Shown piece by piece: positions 20,025 to 29,535 of a stretch of 52,876 bases of DNA. A program made the position numbers and the translations under genes. Positions within the stretch are counted from its first letter, which is position 1. Every line of letters begins with the position of its first letter. The notes under the pieces are model-generated. The model was not told the DNA's origin. It was given only the letters and a program-made list of their open reading frames with translations, and searched no databases. Source of the DNA: Minisyncoccota bacterium (lineage in GTDB: Bacteria > Patescibacteriota > Minisyncoccia > JAHIHE01 > JAGLIN01); assembly GCA_023142595.1 (NCBI GenBank), contig JAGLJF010000024.1, positions 1-52,876 of the forward strand, given 5' to 3'.

Positions 20025-22343
20025 ATGGCAAGAAAAAGAAGAAAAAGAAGAAATTATAATAGATTCTCATTTCGAATTTCTGCAATTGAAATTAGCGATG
20101 AGGTAAAAAAAGATGTTCTGGCGATATTTCTTTTTGCTTTGGCCTTGATCAGTGTTTTGAGCTTTTTAGGTTCGGCGGGAGAATTAGGAGAAAAAATCAA
20201 TTTAGGACTAAAATTTTTATTCGGATACGGATTTTTAATATTTCCTTTAGTCTTGATTTTTTGGGGTTTAAAAATGATAAAATCAGAAGATTTTGCTGAA
20301 AGTAAAACTGCTTTTTTAGGGATGGCTTTAATGACTATTTCTATTTTGACTTTCGTTCATACTTTTTATAATATTGAAGTTGTATTTGAAATTGCAAAAG
20401 AGGGGAAGGGCGGTGGAATAATCGGGGCAGTTTTTGCATGGATGATGCTTATCTTCATGGGCAAGTGGGGGTCTCTGGTAATTGTATTCGCAATGTTTCT
20501 AATTTCGTTGTTGTTGATTTTTGATATATCGTTCGCAGATCTTTTAGGAAGAATTAGGTTTACCAGAAGAGATAGAAAAGGGAATCATAAATTAAATAAA
20601 AAAGAATCAGAAGAGGATTTTGAAGATGAGAACGAAGTCGAGGATGAGGAATATGAAGAATACGAAGAAGATATGGACGAAGACGAAGATAGTGAAATTA
20701 AAATAAACATAGCGGGTCAGCGTCAAGAGAAAAAAGGTATCTTTTCTTCTTTAAGTGAAAAAATTAAGAAGAACAAAAATGAACCCCAATTTTCAGTAAA
20801 AGCTCTTGAAGAAAATGTTGAGAATAATGAAGTAGCTCTTGATGAAGAAGAAAGTGATTTTGATGAAGAGTCGGATGTATCTGAGCAGAAAAAAAATAAT
20901 TGGCAAATTCCACCACTTAGTCTTTTAGATGGAAAAGATAGCGATCCTACAAGTGGTGACATAAAGGGAAATTCAAATATGATAAAAAGAACTCTTTCTG
21001 AATTTGGAATAGAGATTGAAATGGGAGAAGTTAATGTTGGTCCTACCGTTACTCAATATACTCTTAAACCTGCAGTTGGAATAAAACTAAGTAAAATAGT
21101 TTCTTTGCAGAATGATTTGGCATTGACTTTAGCTGCTCGATCACTTCGAATTGAGGCTCCGATCCCAGGAAAATCTCTAATAGGTATTGAACTACCTAAT
21201 CAATCTGTGGCGATGGTTCGATTGAAAAATATGTTAGATTCACAAGAATTTCACAATAGAAAAACTAATTTGAATATTATTCTAGGAAGAGATGTTTCCG
21301 GAAGTCCGATTATAGCTGACCTTGAAAAAATGCCTCATTTGATGATTGCTGGATCAACTGGAAGTGGAAAAACAGTTTGTATTAACACTCTTATAACAGG
21401 TCTTCTCTATCAAAATACTCCTGATAATCTTAAGTTTATTATGATTGATCCAAAGAGAGTTGAGCTTACTCCGTATGACGACATACCTCATCTTTTGACG
21501 CCCGTTATAACAGATCCTGACAAAGCTGTTAATTCTCTGAAATGGTCAATTAAGGAAATGGAAGATAGATATGAAATACTATCTCAATTAGGATGTCGAA
21601 ATATTGAATCTTATAATAATGCCGTCAGAACAAAATATAAACAAAGAGAAATTTTGCCATTTATTGTTATCGTAGTCGATGAACTTGCAGACTTGATGAC
21701 AACGCATGGCAGGGAAGTGGAGTCTGCGATTGTTCGTCTTGCGCAAAAATCAAGAGCGGTGGGAATTCACATTGTTCTTTCAACTCAAAGGCCTTCTGTA
21801 GAAGTTATCACGGGCCTAATTAAAGCTAACATAACAAACAGGATTGCTTTTCAGGTTGCAAGTCAAATTGATTCAAGAACAATTCTTGATATGTCTGGAG
21901 CTGAAAAACTTCTTGGAAGTGGAGATATGCTTTTTCTTTCAGGAGATATGAATAAACCAAGAAGAATTCAAGGGGTATATATTTCCGAAGAAGAAGTGAA
22001 AAAAGTCTCAGAATTTTTGGGCAAACAAAAAGAAGAAGATATCGAATATGATAAAACTATAATAGAAGACAGAAAATCACTCGTTGGCGTATCTGCTGAA
22101 AGTGGTGCTGTTGAAGATAGTTTATATGATGAAGCTGTTAAATTAATCAGAGAATCAAACAAAGCTTCTGCAACTTTTTTACAGAGAAAATTGAGAATAG
22201 GATATTCTCGAGCAGCTCGTCTTTTGGATATAATGGAAGACCAAGGTATTGTAGGTCCTTCAAGAGGAGCCAAACCACGAGAAATTTATGTTGCAAGTCA
22301 AGATGAATATGAAGATGATTCATATGACGAAGCAGAAGAATAG
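20025..22343 (+). CDS. ftsK: FtsK/SpoIIIE-family DNA translocase
   Basis: 772 residues, typical of compact FtsK/SpoIIIE proteins. After a strongly basic start (MARKRRKRRNYNR) come four or five membrane helices (about residues 36-180), a very acidic linker (about 195-310, EEYEEYEEDMDEDEDSE), the alpha/beta motor with Walker A GSTGSGKT (about 443) and Walker B IVIVVDELADLM, a STQRP motif, and the C-terminal gamma winged helix (FLQRKLRIGYSRAARLLDIMEDQGIVG). It moves chromosomal DNA at the division septum; the gamma domain normally reads polar KOPS/SRS signals. It is probably co-transcribed with the RodZ-like gene 33 bases downstream. Confidence 0.96.
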   Translation: MARKRRKRRNYNRFSFRISAIEISDEVKKDVLAIFLFALALISVLSFLGSAGELGEKINLGLKFLFGYGFLIFPLVLIFWGLKMIKSEDFAESKTAFLGMALMTISILTFVHTFYNIEVVFEIAKEGKGGGIIGAVFAWMMLIFMGKWGSLVIVFAMFLISLLLIFDISFADLLGRIRFTRRDRKGNHKLNKKESEEDFEDENEVEDEEYEEYEEDMDEDEDSEIKINIAGQRQEKKGIFSSLSEKIKKNKNEPQFSVKALEENVENNEVALDEEESDFDEESDVSEQKKNNWQIPPLSLLDGKDSDPTSGDIKGNSNMIKRTLSEFGIEIEMGEVNVGPTVTQYTLKPAVGIKLSKIVSLQNDLALTLAARSLRIEAPIPGKSLIGIELPNQSVAMVRLKNMLDSQEFHNRKTNLNIILGRDVSGSPIIADLEKMPHLMIAGSTGSGKTVCINTLITGLLYQNTPDNLKFIMIDPKRVELTPYDDIPHLLTPVITDPDKAVNSLKWSIKEMEDRYEILSQLGCRNIESYNNAVRTKYKQREILPFIVIVVDELADLMTTHGREVESAIVRLAQKSRAVGIHIVLSTQRPSVEVITGLIKANITNRIAFQVASQIDSRTILDMSGAEKLLGSGDMLFLSGDMNKPRRIQGVYISEEEVKKVSEFLGKQKEEDIEYDKTIIEDRKSLVGVSAESGAVEDSLYDEAVKLIRESNKASATFLQRKLRIGYSRAARLLDIMEDQGIVGPSRGAKPREIYVASQDEYEDDSYDEAEE

Positions 22344-22376
22344 TAATTTATATTAGACAATATAATTTATATCAAT

Positions 22377-23189
22377 ATGTCAGCTAAATTCAAAACCATA
22401 AAAGTAAATACGAATACGACAGTAGGGGAATGCTTCAAAAGAAGACGAGAAGAAAATAATGTTTCTCTCAAGGAGGTTAGTGAAAAATTAAAAATTAAAA
22501 AGAGTTATCTTGAAGATCTTGAGGAGAATAATTATAATCAGTTGCCACCAGATGTCTATGTTAAGGGGTTTATAAGAGCCTACGCTGTTCTTGTTGGTTT
22601 TAATGCTGAAAAAATGGTTGAACTGTTCAGCAAAGAGAGGACTGTCAACAATAAAATCATCAATAAAAATAATCCGAAAGAAAAGGTTTATAAACATAGC
22701 AAATTTTCAATTTCAGAATATCTAACCATAACTCCTAAACTGATAACAGTTTTAGTTACTCTGCTTGTGCTATCAGTCGTTGGATATTATTTATGGCATC
22801 AAATTAGTTCTTTTAGTTCAACTCCGTATCTTATTGTTTCAAGTCCAATAGCTGATCAAATATCAAAAGAACCGGAAATGGTAATCGCAGGACAAATTGA
22901 AAAGGATGCAACTTTGAAAATAAATGGCAAAGGTGTTTATGTGAATTTTGAGGGATATTTTCAAGAGACGATAATTTTAAAGCCTGGTAATAATGTTTTG
23001 GTTATCGAGGCTACTAATAGATTTGGAAAAGTTGCAAGTGAGACAAGAAATATAGTTTATGAAAAAAAGCTAGAAGATTTTATCCCATCTGAATTTGAGA
23101 TAAGAGAGAATGAAACGATTGAAGAAGATAATATTTTTCAAAAAGAGGATTTAGATTTTGAGGGAGAAATAGAATTTATTGGACCGTAG
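22377..23189 (+). CDS. RodZ-like HTH membrane protein
   Basis: 270 residues. The N-terminal HTH_25-type helix-turn-helix (about residues 13-75: GECFKRRREENNVSLKEVSEKLKIKKSYLEDLEENN..LPPDVYVKGFIRAYA) matches the cytoskeletal RodZ/YmfM family. One membrane helix follows (about 119-139), then an external Ig-like/glucodextranase-B-like domain (about 150-232, SPIADQISKEPEMVIAGQIEKDATLKING) and an acidic tail. RodZ links MreB to the cell wall machinery; in Patescibacteria this architecture lies next to ftsK and recA and may have a divergent role. No Shine-Dalgarno is visible. Confidence 0.85.
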   Translation: MSAKFKTIKVNTNTTVGECFKRRREENNVSLKEVSEKLKIKKSYLEDLEENNYNQLPPDVYVKGFIRAYAVLVGFNAEKMVELFSKERTVNNKIINKNNPKEKVYKHSKFSISEYLTITPKLITVLVTLLVLSVVGYYLWHQISSFSSTPYLIVSSPIADQISKEPEMVIAGQIEKDATLKINGKGVYVNFEGYFQETIILKPGNNVLVIEATNRFGKVASETRNIVYEKKLEDFIPSEFEIRENETIEEDNIFQKEDLDFEGEIEFIGP

Positions 23190-23302
23190 GGAAAGAATGT
23201 CGACATCTGAAGATTGTCTTTTATTTCGGAGTTCGCTCTTCAGGGTGTAAGGTTTATGGGTTAAAATCCAAATAATTAATAACTAATTTTTAATAAAAAT
23301 TT

Positions 23303-24355
23303 ATGGCAAAAGAAGAAGATAAAAAAAATAATGAAAAAGGTGTAAGTGAAAAAAACGATAAAAGGGAAAAGTTGGTTAATGAAACCTTGGAGGAAATTAA
23401 GACTAAGTTTGGAGAAGGGTCAATTATGAAACTTGGTGAAGCCAAGGCAATGGATGTTGAATTTACTCCAACTGGTTCAATTTCTCTTGATATCGCTCTT
23501 GGTGGAGGAGTTCCTCAAGGAAGAATAATTGAAATTTATGGTCCTGAGGCAAGTGGAAAGACAACACTGTCTTTGCACATCGTTTCGGAGTTGCAAAAAA
23601 AAGGTGGAACGGCTGCTTTTGTTGATGCTGAACATGCTCTTGATCCAGAATATGCTAAAAAAATTGGAGTAAAAACAAAGGACTTGATTATTTCTCAGCC
23701 AGACAGCGGAGAACAAGCTTTGGAAATTGTTGAAGCTCTTGTTCGGTCAGAAGCTGTGGATTTGGTTGTTATTGATTCAGTCGCAGCTTTGACTCCAAAA
23801 GCTGAAATTGAAGGTGAAATGGGTGCTTCTCATATGGGACTTCAAGCTAGGCTTATGAGCCAAGCACTTCGAAAATTGACGGGAATTGTGCACAAATCAA
23901 ATACGACTGTCATTTTCATCAATCAAATCAGAATGAAAATTGGAGTTGTCTTTGGAAATCCAGAAACAACTACTGGAGGAAATGCCTTGAAATTTTATTC
24001 ATCTGTTAGAATTGAAGTTCGTAAATCTGCTCAAATCAAGCAGGGTGATAATATCATCGGCAACAGAGTGAAGGTGAAAGTTGTCAAAAACAAAGTTGCG
24101 CCACCATTCAAAACAACTGAATTTGATATTATGTACAACGAAGGAATTACTTATTATGGCGATGTTCTTAACACAGGTGTGAAATATGGTGTATTGAAAA
24201 GGGGAGGAGCTTGGTATAATTATGGTGAGCAAAAACTTGGTCAAGGATATGAAATCAGTCGAAAATTCCTCAAAGACAATCCAAAAATTGCTAGTGAAAT
24301 TATCAAGAAAATCAAAGAAGAGGTCAAGAAAGAAGTTGAGATTGCGCAGGGATAG
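23303..24355 (+). CDS. recA: Recombinase A
   Basis: 350 residues, the normal length. Walker [10 protein letters not shown] (about residue 79), Walker [11 protein letters not shown], the conserved [16 protein letters not shown], loop L2 [19 protein letters not shown] and the C-terminal acidic/basic helix are all intact. It forms filaments on single-stranded DNA for strand exchange and SOS signalling. The N-terminal 30 residues are unusually charged ([18 protein letters not shown]), a lineage feature. The upstream gap of 113 bases holds a degenerate REP-like unit (about 23226-23251). The start has no Shine-Dalgarno. It is the last core gene before the restriction-modification island. Confidence 0.99.
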   Translation: MAKEEDKKNNEKGVSEKNDKREKLVNETLEEIKTKFGEGSIMKLGEAKAMDVEFTPTGSISLDIALGGGVPQGRIIEIYGPEASGKTTLSLHIVSELQKKGGTAAFVDAEHALDPEYAKKIGVKTKDLIISQPDSGEQALEIVEALVRSEAVDLVVIDSVAALTPKAEIEGEMGASHMGLQARLMSQALRKLTGIVHKSNTTVIFINQIRMKIGVVFGNPETTTGGNALKFYSSVRIEVRKSAQIKQGDNIIGNRVKVKVVKNKVAPPFKTTEFDIMYNEGITYYGDVLNTGVKYGVLKRGGAWYNYGEQKLGQGYEISRKFLKDNPKIASEIIKKIKEEVKKEVEIAQG

Positions 24356-24415
24356 ATTGATAATTTAAGGATTATTTGTTTTTGCTTTATTATTTTTTTA
24401 CATTAATATAAAAAA

Positions 24416-25393
24416 ATGATTGTAACTAAAGAAAAAATAAAAAATATTGCAATTAAAGTTAATGTTCATCCAATCCATATAAAAGTCTATATGTCTAACT
24501 TTAAAGATGTTTTGATTGAAAATGTTGAAGATGATTTTAAAAGATATGTAGATGAAAATCCAAGACCATTTGTGAAATGGGTTGGCGGTAAAAGACAGTT
24601 GTTAAAACAATTTAGAGATATGGATTTATATCCTCCAGATGATTTCGATCCAAAAACTGCTACATATTTTGAGCCGTTTGTTGGAGGTGGAGCAGTATTC
24701 TTTAATTTACTTCCCAAGAAAGCAATCTTGTCTGATATGAATTTGGAATTGGTGACGACTTACAATGTAATCAAAAATGATGTTGAAGAATTGATTAAAA
24801 ATCTTCAAAAACACAAACTTGAAAATGATAAAGAATATTTTTTGAAAATTCGAGCGCAAAAAATTGAAAAACTTTCTGACACTGAAGTTGCCGCACGATT
24901 TATATATCTCAACAAAACTTGTTTTAATGGAATGTACCGAGTGAATCGAAGCGGAGGATTTAATGTGCCGTTTGCTAATACAAAAAATCCTCTTATTTGC
25001 GATATAGATAATTTGAGAAAAATAAGTCTGGCATTAAAAAAGACAAAAATATTATATCATGATTATAAAAAAGTTTTGCAAAAAGCGAAGAAAGGGGATT
25101 TTGTATATTTTGATCCACCATATTATCCCGTGAACAAAACATCAAGTTTTACAAGTTATACCAAAGAAGGATTCTTGGAAAAAGAGCAGGAAGAATTGCG
25201 AGATGTTTTTGTGAAGCTTCATAAAAGAGGATGTTTTGTTATGCTTTCAAATTCCGACACTCCTTTTATAAATAAATTATATTTTGGGTTGGATAAGAAA
25301 ATTAAAATTCACAAAGTTTATGCGGGGAGAATGATTAATTCAGACGCGACAAAAAGAGGGAAGATTAAGGAGGTTGTTATTATTAATTATTAG
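24416..25393 (+). CDS. DpnM/Dam-type adenine-N6 DNA methyltransferase (predicted GATC)
   Basis: 325 residues, class D12. Motif X/I is FVKWVGGKRQLL (about 52) and FEPFVGGGAVFFNL (about 86), motif IV is the catalytic DPPY within VYFDPPYYP (about 232). TSSFTSYTKEGF and VMLSNSDT closely resemble DpnM and Dam, which methylate adenine in GATC. About 50 extra N-terminal residues have no assigned role; an internal start at 24491 (MSNFKDV) is possible. A broken DpnII-like nuclease gene lies at 28090, so this is probably the methyltransferase of a former DpnII-type system. The next gene begins 3 bases downstream. Confidence 0.85.
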   Translation: MIVTKEKIKNIAIKVNVHPIHIKVYMSNFKDVLIENVEDDFKRYVDENPRPFVKWVGGKRQLLKQFRDMDLYPPDDFDPKTATYFEPFVGGGAVFFNLLPKKAILSDMNLELVTTYNVIKNDVEELIKNLQKHKLENDKEYFLKIRAQKIEKLSDTEVAARFIYLNKTCFNGMYRVNRSGGFNVPFANTKNPLICDIDNLRKISLALKKTKILYHDYKKVLQKAKKGDFVYFDPPYYPVNKTSSFTSYTKEGFLEKEQEELRDVFVKLHKRGCFVMLSNSDTPFINKLYFGLDKKIKIHKVYAGRMINSDATKRGKIKEVVIINY

Positions 25394-25396
25394 TAC

Positions 25397-26452
25397 ATGA
25401 AACAAGCTATTAAAATAGAATCAGTTGATTTATTCTGTGGAATAGGTGGCTTGACTTATGGTTTACAAAAATCAGGTATTAATGTCATTGCTGGTGTTGA
25501 TAATGATAAGACATGCAAGTTCGCTTATGAGAGAAATAATAAAGCACCGTTTATTAATGCGGATATAAAACAATTTAATTCAGAAAAAATAAAAAAACTT
25601 TACAGTAAAGATGCAGCCAAAGTTTTAGTTGGCTGTGCACCATGTCAGCCATTTTCATCTCATACATATAAAAATAAAAGTAAAAGTTGTGATTCAAGAT
25701 GGGATTTATTAACATATTTTGGAAAGATTATAAATGAAACCCTTCCAGATGTCATCTCAATGGAAAATGTACGAGGTATCGTAAAAACAGATATATTTAA
25801 AATGTTTTTGAGTGTGCTTGAAAAAAATAATTATCATGTTGATTATAAAATAGTATATATTCCTGACTATGGGGCTCCACAAAATAGAAGTAGATTAATT
25901 TTATTAGCTTCTAAGTTAGGAGAAATACAAATACCAAAACCAACACATACAAAAGATAAGTATATAACTGTAAGAGATGTAATTAAAAATTTACAACCCA
26001 TTAAGGCTGGTCAAGTCTCAAAAAATGATTCATTACATAAGGCAAAAAACCTTTTAGATATTAATTTGCAGAGAATAAAACAATCAAAACCAAATGGGAC
26101 ATGGCGTGATTGGGATAGAAAATTATTGCCAACATGCTATCGAAAGGAAAGCGGACAAACCTATTCGTCTGTATATGGTCGTATGGATTGGGATCGTGTT
26201 TCTCCGACTATAACAACGCAATTTTTTAATTATGGATCTGGGCGTTTTGGACACCCGACACAAAATCGCGCGCTTTCTTTAAGGGAGGGAGCTTTATTAC
26301 AAACATTTCCAGAAGATTATGATTTTGGAGAAGTAAAGAATATGACAACAATATCAAGACATATTGGAAATGCTGTGCCACCTGTATTAGGTGAAGTTAT
26401 TGGCAGAACTATTAAAAAACATTTAAGTAAATATTATGGAAGAACAAAATAA
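25397..26452 (+). CDS. Cytosine-C5 DNA methyltransferase
   Basis: 351 residues with the ordered C5 motifs: I VDLFCGIGGLTYGL (residue 10), IV with the catalytic Cys in GCAPCQPFS (about 80), VI MENVRG, VIII QNRSRLILLA (about 161), a target-recognition region of about 190-290, and IX/X RALSLREGALLQTFPEDY and GNAVPP. The target is not readable from sequence alone. It follows the Dam gene by 3 bases and overlaps the next gene (GHKL ATPase) by 17 bases, so the two are translationally coupled. Confidence 0.93.
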   Translation: MKQAIKIESVDLFCGIGGLTYGLQKSGINVIAGVDNDKTCKFAYERNNKAPFINADIKQFNSEKIKKLYSKDAAKVLVGCAPCQPFSSHTYKNKSKSCDSRWDLLTYFGKIINETLPDVISMENVRGIVKTDIFKMFLSVLEKNNYHVDYKIVYIPDYGAPQNRSRLILLASKLGEIQIPKPTHTKDKYITVRDVIKNLQPIKAGQVSKNDSLHKAKNLLDINLQRIKQSKPNGTWRDWDRKLLPTCYRKESGQTYSSVYGRMDWDRVSPTITTQFFNYGSGRFGHPTQNRALSLREGALLQTFPEDYDFGEVKNMTTISRHIGNAVPPVLGEVIGRTIKKHLSKYYGRTK

Positions 26453-28085
26453 ACCATTCCAGTTTGAAATTTCTCTAAGTATCTTGAATCATTTAGGTAG
26501 AAATTTGTATAGAAATTTTATCACAGTACTTGGCGAAGCAATTTCAAATTCTTGGGATGCTGATGCAGAGAATGTATGGATTTACATTGATAAAGAAAAT
26601 AATAATTTTGTTATAAAAGACGATGGAATTGGAATGAGTGCAAGTGATTTTCAGGATAAATTTTTAACAGTTGGATATTCAAAAAGAAAAAAAGGTGGCA
26701 TGAAATCGCCATCTGGTAGACCTTTTATTGGCGCAAAGGGAATAGGTAAATTGGCGTTACTTTCTTGTGCAGGAAAAATAAGCATTATATCAAAAATACC
26801 TGATTCTAGTTATGTAGGTGGCGTGATAGATAATGTTGGTCTTGATAATGCAATTAAAAAAGAAATGAAGCCAGACCAATATTCACTGAAGGAGGTAAAT
26901 TTAAAATTATTTTATTTATTTACACAGGAACATAAAAAAGGAACGATAATTTATTTTGAGAAGACAAAAGAAAATGTTAGAAATACAATCCCGTATTTAA
27001 AAAAGCTTATAGCATTATATTTTAGATTTTCTTTAATTGATAAAAGTTTCAATATCTTTGTAAATGACGAAAAAGTAACGCTTGATGACTTAAAAGATTT
27101 ATCAGAATCAACTGAATTTTTATGGAATATTAATAGTCTTCAAGATCCTTATATAGAAACTTTATCAGTACTTGAAAATGAACCAATTAATATTGACAGT
27201 AATTTAAATATGAAGGGCTTTATCTCTACGGTAAAAAAACCGAGAGATTTAAAAATTTCCGGAACTGAAGAAAAGATCGGGATTGATTTATTTGTAAATG
27301 GAAGATTAAGAGAAAAAGATTTATTAAAACACATACCAACAGCTCGAATTGTAGAAAGCTATATGTATGGTCAGATACATTTTGATGAATTAGATGCAGA
27401 CGGTAGGGATAGATTTACTAGTAGTCGTGAGGGTGTTGTTGCAAGTGATAATAAATACCAAATACTTCTGAAAGGACTAAAAAGTATAATTATTCCACGA
27501 ATATTGGATGAATGGGATGAGCTCCGTTTGTCCAGAAATAAGGATGGTGACGATGAAAATACACGAAAAACAAAAGAGGAACGAAGAGCCAGTAGTCTAT
27601 ATAACTTATCATCAAAAGATTATACGAAAGAAGGAAATGCTGAAATAAAGAAATGGATAAAGGAACTACAATTAGATGCAGAGTTTAATATTCCTGCTTA
27701 TGTTAATTGTTTTTTGTCAGAGAATATTATTCGAAAATATATTAAAGCAAGGAAAGTACCGTTAACCGCTCCTGCGGAAACTGAAATAAATGAATGGAAA
27801 CCACGTGAGCAACAGCGTAAATCAGAAGCAAATATTAGTTTTGATATTAGAGAACATGATGATGATCTAAGTTATTTAGGAATGGATTCTTTAGCAAAAG
27901 TTGTTGACAATAATAAGCACCAACAAGGCACTGCCTCTCTTGTGCGAGATGCAATTGAATTTAAACCAATGAGAAATGCGGTTGGACATACTGGACTGTT
28001 GACTGAAATTGCTAAGCAGAGATTAACATTAGTTTATGAAAATATAAAAGGACGATTAAATACATTATTGAATCAAAATAAATAA
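26436..28085 (+). CDS. GHKL (HSP90/MORC-like) ATPase of a restriction-modification operon
   Basis: 549 residues. The N-terminal GHKL fold shows the N-box EAISNSWDADA (about 31-41), the G1 box KDDGIGM (about 61) and the G2 box IGAKGIGKLALLS (about 98). The middle resembles a transducer/S5 domain; the C-terminal part (from about 370) has no motif I know. Stand-alone GHKL ATPases next to C5 methyltransferases are known in prokaryotic restriction or defence operons, where they are thought to couple ATP use to DNA cleavage or repair. The 17-base overlap with the methyltransferase supports joint action. The exact role is inferred from context only. Confidence 0.8.
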   Translation: MEEQNKPFQFEISLSILNHLGRNLYRNFITVLGEAISNSWDADAENVWIYIDKENNNFVIKDDGIGMSASDFQDKFLTVGYSKRKKGGMKSPSGRPFIGAKGIGKLALLSCAGKISIISKIPDSSYVGGVIDNVGLDNAIKKEMKPDQYSLKEVNLKLFYLFTQEHKKGTIIYFEKTKENVRNTIPYLKKLIALYFRFSLIDKSFNIFVNDEKVTLDDLKDLSESTEFLWNINSLQDPYIETLSVLENEPINIDSNLNMKGFISTVKKPRDLKISGTEEKIGIDLFVNGRLREKDLLKHIPTARIVESYMYGQIHFDELDADGRDRFTSSREGVVASDNKYQILLKGLKSIIIPRILDEWDELRLSRNKDGDDENTRKTKEERRASSLYNLSSKDYTKEGNAEIKKWIKELQLDAEFNIPAYVNCFLSENIIRKYIKARKVPLTAPAETEINEWKPREQQRKSEANISFDIREHDDDLSYLGMDSLAKVVDNNKHQQGTASLVRDAIEFKPMRNAVGHTGLLTEIAKQRLTLVYENIKGRLNTLLNQNK

Positions 28086-28089
28086 ACTT

Positions 28090-28412
28090 ATGCAAAAAGA
28101 TTTTAATAATTTTATTTCAACTCTAAAAAACTCAATTAAAGCTTAGAATTATTTTGTTAATTAGGAAAAAGTTTTTAAGAATAATTCTAAACAAACTTAA
28201 TTATCTTCTTGGTAAAGAAGATTTGAAATCAGAATTTAAAAGATTATACAAAAGTAATCTAGATATTGTAAAATCCTTTCTGTTTTTATTAGCGGTAAGA
28301 GAAAAAAATAAAAAAAGAGTATGAAAAATATAAACGATGTGATTCAAAATACTTAAATTATTCAGAAAATAGCTATGCAAAGAGATTTATTAAAAAATCT
28401 AGAGGTTATTAG
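28090..28412 (+). pseudogene. Remnant of a DpnII/MboI-family restriction endonuclease
   Basis: From the ATG at 28090 the frame reads MQKDFNNFISTLKNSIKA, TAG, NYFVN, TAG, EKVFKN. It then shifts by one base to ILNKLNYLLGKEDLKSEF, KRLYKSNLDIVKSFLF and LLAVREKNKK, and shifts again to EYEKYKRCDSKYLNYSEN. This order matches the N-terminal part of DpnII-type nucleases (STxxDTxADWxYYxxxxKVYKN, then LNxLxG, then LLLAxR). The first TAG stands where the family has Trp, so TGG-to-TAG changes are likely. The C-terminal catalytic part is missing, replaced by the next nuclease gene. Confidence 0.7.
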
Positions 28413-28986
28413 ATGGTGTTTTTGTGGTATTACAGAGAAAACTACTATTATTACCTCAAATAAAGAAGAATTAAAAAAAGCAAACATTAAAGAAAAGTTG
28501 TGGGGCAACTCAATTATGGGCACAGAAAGTAATAATCAGTGGACAACAAAACTTTGCGAAGAACTTGTTGAAGAAGCTTTAATTATGTTAGGACGAAAAA
28601 ATGTTAGAAAAACGATTCAAAAAAGTGGTATGTTAAGAAAGAAAAAATATAGTCCAGATTTAGAATGTGATGATTTTGTTTATGAAGTAAAAGGTAGAAG
28701 CTGGACTACAACAGGAACCGCAGGAGAGAAAATTTTAGGAGTACCTTTAAAATATGGAGAAGTTCCGAGATTATATGAAAAACCATTACAAATAGTTTTA
28801 GTTGGGTATCAGGAATATGAGGCAAGAGATGGTTTTCAGTTTGGTGATTTGCTTGATCCAGACGAACAAACGGATGAATTAAGGGAAAGTTTAGCTTTTT
28901 ATAAAGATAATGATATTGAGTATATTGGCTTTACTGATATTTTAAAGAAAATAGGTTTTTTAGAAGATTGTTGGAAGAAGAAATAG
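28375..28986 (+). CDS. PD-(D/E)XK type II restriction endonuclease
   Basis: 203 residues. The core LWGNSIMGTESNNQWTTKLCEELV is followed by the nuclease motif: PDLE (about 93) and YEVKGRSW (about 103, E-x-K), then TTTGTAGEKILGVPLKYGEVP, KPLQIVLVGYQEY and IEYIGFTDIL. This arrangement belongs to a recognisable family of type II enzymes, but I cannot name the target site. The first roughly 35 codons overlap the decayed DpnII-like region and may not be translated; a start nearer KLWGN or at the internal Met 28516 is possible. The likely partner is the C5 methyltransferase upstream. Confidence 0.75.
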   Translation: MQRDLLKNLEVIRWCFCGITEKTTIITSNKEELKKANIKEKLWGNSIMGTESNNQWTTKLCEELVEEALIMLGRKNVRKTIQKSGMLRKKKYSPDLECDDFVYEVKGRSWTTTGTAGEKILGVPLKYGEVPRLYEKPLQIVLVGYQEYEARDGFQFGDLLDPDEQTDELRESLAFYKDNDIEYIGFTDILKKIGFLEDCWKKK

Positions 28987-28997
28987 CTGTGGATAAC

Positions 28998-29040
28998 TGT
29001 AAACTAAATAGTTTACATATGTTTTAAAATTTGTTATAAT
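28998..29040 (+). promoter_or_regulatory. Controller-type operator overlapping a promoter
   Basis: The 20-base palindrome TGTAAACTAAATAGTTTACA (28998-29017) has perfect 9-base arms around AA. Its right arm contains the -35 box TTTACA (29012-29017), followed by a 17-base spacer and TATAAT (29035-29040). The start codon of the HTH gene is at 29045, so the transcript would be leaderless or nearly so. It is probably autoregulated by that HTH protein. Confidence 0.75.
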
Positions 29041-29044
29041 AATT

Positions 29045-29263
29045 ATGTTAGAAGAGGAAATAAAAAAAAGAATGCTTGATAAAAAGATTACTGCTATTGA
29101 TATTTATAGGCCACTAAAAATTAATAGAGTTAATTTTTATAAAGCAATCAAAACTTCTAACCTAAAAAACAAGTCCTTAAAAAAAATTTTAAATTTTTTA
29201 GAGCTTGAAGTGAAAATTAATCTTTATAACAAAAAAAATGAAAACGATAAAACCAAAAAGTGA
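29045..29263 (+). CDS. Small HTH DNA-binding protein, probable controller
   Basis: 72 residues. MLEEEIKKRMLDKKITAIDIYRPL..NRVNFYKAIKTSNLKNKSLKKILNFLELEV fits a short XRE-like helix-turn-helix. Preceded by a palindromic operator over its own promoter, with the start only 5 bases after the -10 box, it resembles the C-proteins of restriction-modification systems or antitoxin repressors. It overlaps the next gene by 26 bases, and that gene lies 4 bases before a methyltransferase, so all three form one operon. Confidence 0.75.
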   Translation: MLEEEIKKRMLDKKITAIDIYRPLKINRVNFYKAIKTSNLKNKSLKKILNFLELEVKINLYNKKNENDKTKK

Positions 29264-29531
29264 ATTTTATTCGGAAATTTATTTTGTAGATAATTCTGAA
29301 CATTTAACGGAAAAGCAATGGGATAATTTATTAATGGTGGGAAATAAAAATTGGGATAAATATTTTATACCATTTAAGACAAAACGAGAGTATGAAATTA
29401 TTAAAAATGTAAAATTAACAGAGTTCGAATTAAAAGATGATATGTTTAAATATATTAAAAGACTTAATTCACATTCTGTTTTAAATTTTTCCCTTGAACA
29501 TGAAAAGCCCTTTCTTCTTGAGTTAATTTAA
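29238..29531 (+). CDS. Hypothetical protein in the methyltransferase operon
   Basis: 97 residues with no recognised domain. It is rich in aromatic and charged residues (KQWDNLLMVGNKNWDKYFIPFKTKREYEII) and has no signal peptide or membrane helix. It starts inside the HTH gene and ends 4 bases before the methyltransferase start, so coupling is likely. It could be a small nuclease subunit, an inhibitor or a specificity factor; nothing in the sequence decides this. Confidence 0.6.
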   Translation: MKTIKPKSEFYSEIYFVDNSEHLTEKQWDNLLMVGNKNWDKYFIPFKTKREYEIIKNVKLTEFELKDDMFKYIKRLNSHSVLNFSLEHEKPFLLELI

Positions 29532-29535
29532 AAAT

